From: an uncultured Eubacteriales bacterium
GTDB lineage: Bacteria; Bacillota; Clostridia; Oscillospirales; Acutalibacteraceae
Direction of reading: 5' to 3'
Length of the DNA stretch: 23,243 nt
NCBI GenBank assembly: GCA_910584745.1
Contig: CAJUDG010000018.1
Coordinates: forward strand, 1 to 23,243
Below the pieces are notes generated by a model. That model was not told where the DNA came from. It searched no databases and was given only the letters and a program-made list of their open reading frames with translations. The translations under genes were made by a program, and so were the position numbers. Positions 21,411 to 23,243 of this stretch are shown here, in pieces. How positions within the stretch are numbered: position 1 is the stretch's first letter; each line of letters starts with the position of its first letter.

Positions 21411-22100
21411 TTACTGCCCATAGTAAGCGTTCTCGCCATGCTTACGCAAATAGTGCTTGTCCAACAATTCCTGCTGCATACGACCGGCCTCTGGATTCAA
21501 TATTATGGCGTGCCAATCCATAAATGCAACCTCCTCCATCACCACCGCGTTATGCACAGCGTTCAGCGGGTCTGTACCCCAGGCAAACGGCCCGTGGCTG
21601 TGCACCAGCACCCCGGGTATGCTCATGGGGTCGATGCCCTGGAACGTCTCGATAATCACGTTGCCGGTCTCCAACTCATAACTCCCGCCAATCTCCTCAG
21701 GCGTCATCTTCCGTGTGCAGGGGATATCCCCGTAGAAATAGTCCCCCTGAGTGGTTCCCATCGCCGGGATGGCCTGTCCAGCCTGGGCGAAGGTGGTAGC
21801 CCACCGGCTGTGGGTATGCACCACGCCGCCCAGCCCTGGGAACGCCCGGTACAGAGCAAGATGGGTGTCCGTGTCGCTGGAGGGCTTCCATTTGCCCTCC
21901 ACCCGCTCGCCGGTTTTCAGGTCAACAACTACCATATCTTGTGCCGTCATGCCGTCGTACTCCACCCCGGAGGGCTTAATAACCATCAGACCCTGTTCCC
22001 GGTCGATGCCGGACACGTTCCCCCAGGTGAAGGTCACCAGGCCGTATTTGGGCAATAGCAAGTTTGCCTCGCAGACTTTTTGCTTCAGTTCTTCCAGCAT
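21411..22100 (-). CDS. araD: L-ribulose-5-phosphate 4-epimerase
   Basis: The 229-residue protein belongs to the class II aldolase fold and converts L-ribulose 5-phosphate to D-xylulose 5-phosphate. The zinc ligands are visible as His95 and His97 (VVHTHSRWAT) and His168 (LVHSHGPFAWG). Asp76, Asp120 (GTTQGDYF) and the C-terminal HGENAYYGQ with its Tyr match the E. coli enzyme. The start at ATG 22098-22100 is right behind GAGGTG, overlapping the stop of araA with a 4-nt gap. UlaF/SgbE paralogues share these features, but the adjacent araA supports AraD. Length suits the family. Confidence 0.93.
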   Translation of the reverse strand: MLEELKQKVCEANLLLPKYGLVTFTWGNVSGIDREQGLMVIKPSGVEYDGMTAQDMVVVDLKTGERVEGKWKPSSDTDTHLALYRAFPGLGGVVHTHSRWATTFAQAGQAIPAMGTTQGDYFYGDIPCTRKMTPEEIGGSYELETGNVIIETFQGIDPMSIPGVLVHSHGPFAWGTDPLNAVHNAVVMEEVAFMDWHAIILNPEAGRMQQELLDKHYLRKHGENAYYGQ

Positions 22101-22104
22101 ACAA

Positions 22105-23243
22105 TCACCTCAATTTCCACGCGATATCCGAGAGGAAAAGCTGCTGCTTCAGCCCCTCCACCGTGGTATCTTTGCCGATATGCACAAACTCGATCCCCAT
22201 GATCTCCGCCCAGTCCTCCAACATCTGAGCAGTAGCGTCAAAGCTCAGCACCGTATGGTGCGCCCCGCCCGCCATGATCCACAGCTTCGCGCCGGTACAA
22301 AGATCGGGGTAGGCTTTCCACATGACCCTCGCAACGGGCAGATTGGGCATGTCCATGATGGGCTTCACCGCCTCGATGTCCTGGACGATGAGCCGCAGTC
22401 TTCCTCCCATGTCAATGAGGCTGGCAACGATCCCAGGCCCCGCCTTGCCCTCGAACACCAGCCGGGCCGGATCCTTTTCGTTCATGCCGATGCCCAGGTG
22501 GTGGCATTCGATCCGGGGCCTGTCGGCCGCCACGCTGGGGCAGACCTCCAGCATATGGGCGCCTAGAGAATACTCCTGCCCCTCCTTGAGATGGTAGGTG
22601 TAGTCTTCCATAAACGCTGTACCGCCGGGCATACCATCGGTCATGGCCTTGACGATGCGGGTCATAGCGGACACCTTCCAGTCGCCCTCGCCGCCGTAGC
22701 CGTAGCCCGCCGCCATCAGACGCTGGCTGGCAAGGCCGGGAAGCTGCTCCATGCCATACAAGTCCTCGAAGGTGTTGGTGAAGGCCTTCGCGCCTACCCG
22801 GTCCAAGAACCGGCGCATGGCAATTTCCTCCCGGGCTTGATACCGCACATTCTCAGTTTTGTCGGTATTCATGTCGTACTTTTCAGCATACTCAGTCATC
22901 TTTTCATCAATTTCCTGCTCAGTGACCGCCTGCATCTCCTTGACCAAGTCTCCCACGGCCCAGGTGTTCACCTGCCATCCCAGCTTGCGCTGAACCTCCA
23001 CCTTGTCACCCTCGGTAACCGCCACGTTGCGCATATTGTCCCCGAAGCGGCAAACCCGCAGGCTCCGGCTCTCGGCCACACCCACCGTCGTGCGCATCCA
23101 CAGACCAAGCTCGGTGAGCGGTCCCTCGTCCTGCCAGTAGCCCATGATGATTTTCCGGGGTTTCCTGAGCCGCGCACCGATGAACCCATGCTCCCGGTCG
23201 CCGTGGGCGGCCTGGTTCAGGTTCATGAAGTCCATGTCGATCT
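22105..23243 (-). CDS. araA: L-arabinose isomerase, 5' part beyond the window
   Basis: About 379 C-terminal residues are present; the roughly 500-residue family protein starts off the right edge. The sequence aligns along its length with E. coli AraA: FMNLNQAAHGDREHGFIGAR, VCRFGDNMRNVAVTEGDKV, VNTWAVGDLV, TTFEDLYG-like NTFEDLYGMEQLPGLASQRLM, GEGDWK, FMEDYTYHL, HMLEVCPS and AGGAHHTV. The active-site Glu and metal-ligand His motifs (GEGDWK, HHLGIG) are in place. It isomerises L-arabinose to L-ribulose; araD follows 4 nt downstream, and an araB or equivalent kinase is probably upstream. Frame is intact throughout. Confidence 0.95.
   Translation of the reverse strand, partial: IDMDFMNLNQAAHGDREHGFIGARLRKPRKIIMGYWQDEGPLTELGLWMRTTVGVAESRSLRVCRFGDNMRNVAVTEGDKVEVQRKLGWQVNTWAVGDLVKEMQAVTEQEIDEKMTEYAEKYDMNTDKTENVRYQAREEIAMRRFLDRVGAKAFTNTFEDLYGMEQLPGLASQRLMAAGYGYGGEGDWKVSAMTRIVKAMTDGMPGGTAFMEDYTYHLKEGQEYSLGAHMLEVCPSVAADRPRIECHHLGIGMNEKDPARLVFEGKAGPGIVASLIDMGGRLRLIVQDIEAVKPIMDMPNLPVARVMWKAYPDLCTGAKLWIMAGGAHHTVLSFDATAQMLEDWAEIMGIEFVHIGKDTTVEGLKQQLFLSDIAWKLR

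Noticed and set aside
1..23243. tRNA, rRNA, insertion-sequence transposase or integrase genes
   Set aside because: I found no cloverleaf, rRNA segment, DDE transposase or recombinase motif in any frame by reading.

Overview
The window looks like the chromosome of an anaerobic gut-type Firmicute, probably class Clostridia. Support for this: strong AGGAGG-type ribosome binding sites, mid-to-high GC, TTGACA/TATAAT-like promoters, and proteins that read like those of Oscillospirales-type commensals. The lineage is an inference; no rRNA or other marker gene is present.

Part 1, about 1-9,690, is entirely minus-strand and resembles the accessory end of an integrative conjugative element or its remnant. 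Reading 5' to 3' (right to left): a 5'-truncated small gene, a YgiT-type zinc-finger protein, a 228-aa unknown, a Uma2-type nuclease-fold protein, a zinc-ribbon membrane protein, two unknowns (one membrane protein), an SSB, a CobT-like VWA protein, a degenerate Rpn/PD-(D/E)XK-like protein, a RelB-like antitoxin with a PIN toxin, an XRE regulator, a 67-aa unknown, and two homologous unknown proteins flanking a very basic 49-aa ORF. The second homologue runs off the left edge. No integrase, relaxase or T4SS gene is visible. Several genes have their own promoter, and three promoters are followed at once by a hairpin leader. Two of those leaders are near-identical 60-bp units with a conserved frame and a variable hairpin core.

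Part 2, about 9,600-15,540, is chromosomal-looking. It holds a UroD/MtaA-like zinc protein whose last residues appear to be replaced at the junction with the mobile region, an AraC regulator, and a divergent plus-strand set: aldo/keto reductase, UPF0597/CyuA-like Fe-S lyase, and a GH5-like glycosidase. A perfect 13-bp hairpin closes this set.

Part 3, about 15,510-23,243, is minus-strand and catabolises uronate-containing glycans. A heparinase II/III-type lyase, kduI, kduD, a GH88 unsaturated glucuronyl hydrolase and a discoidin-like binding protein form one tightly packed operon behind a promoter with an embedded palindrome. The inferred route is: lyase makes unsaturated oligosaccharides, GH88 frees the unsaturated uronate, and KduI then KduD convert it to 2-keto-3-deoxygluconate. 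KdgK, KdgA and a transporter are not in the window. No protein of the operon shows a signal peptide, so the route seems cytosolic. Upstream lie araD and the 3' part of araA (L-arabinose isomerase), which runs off the right edge.
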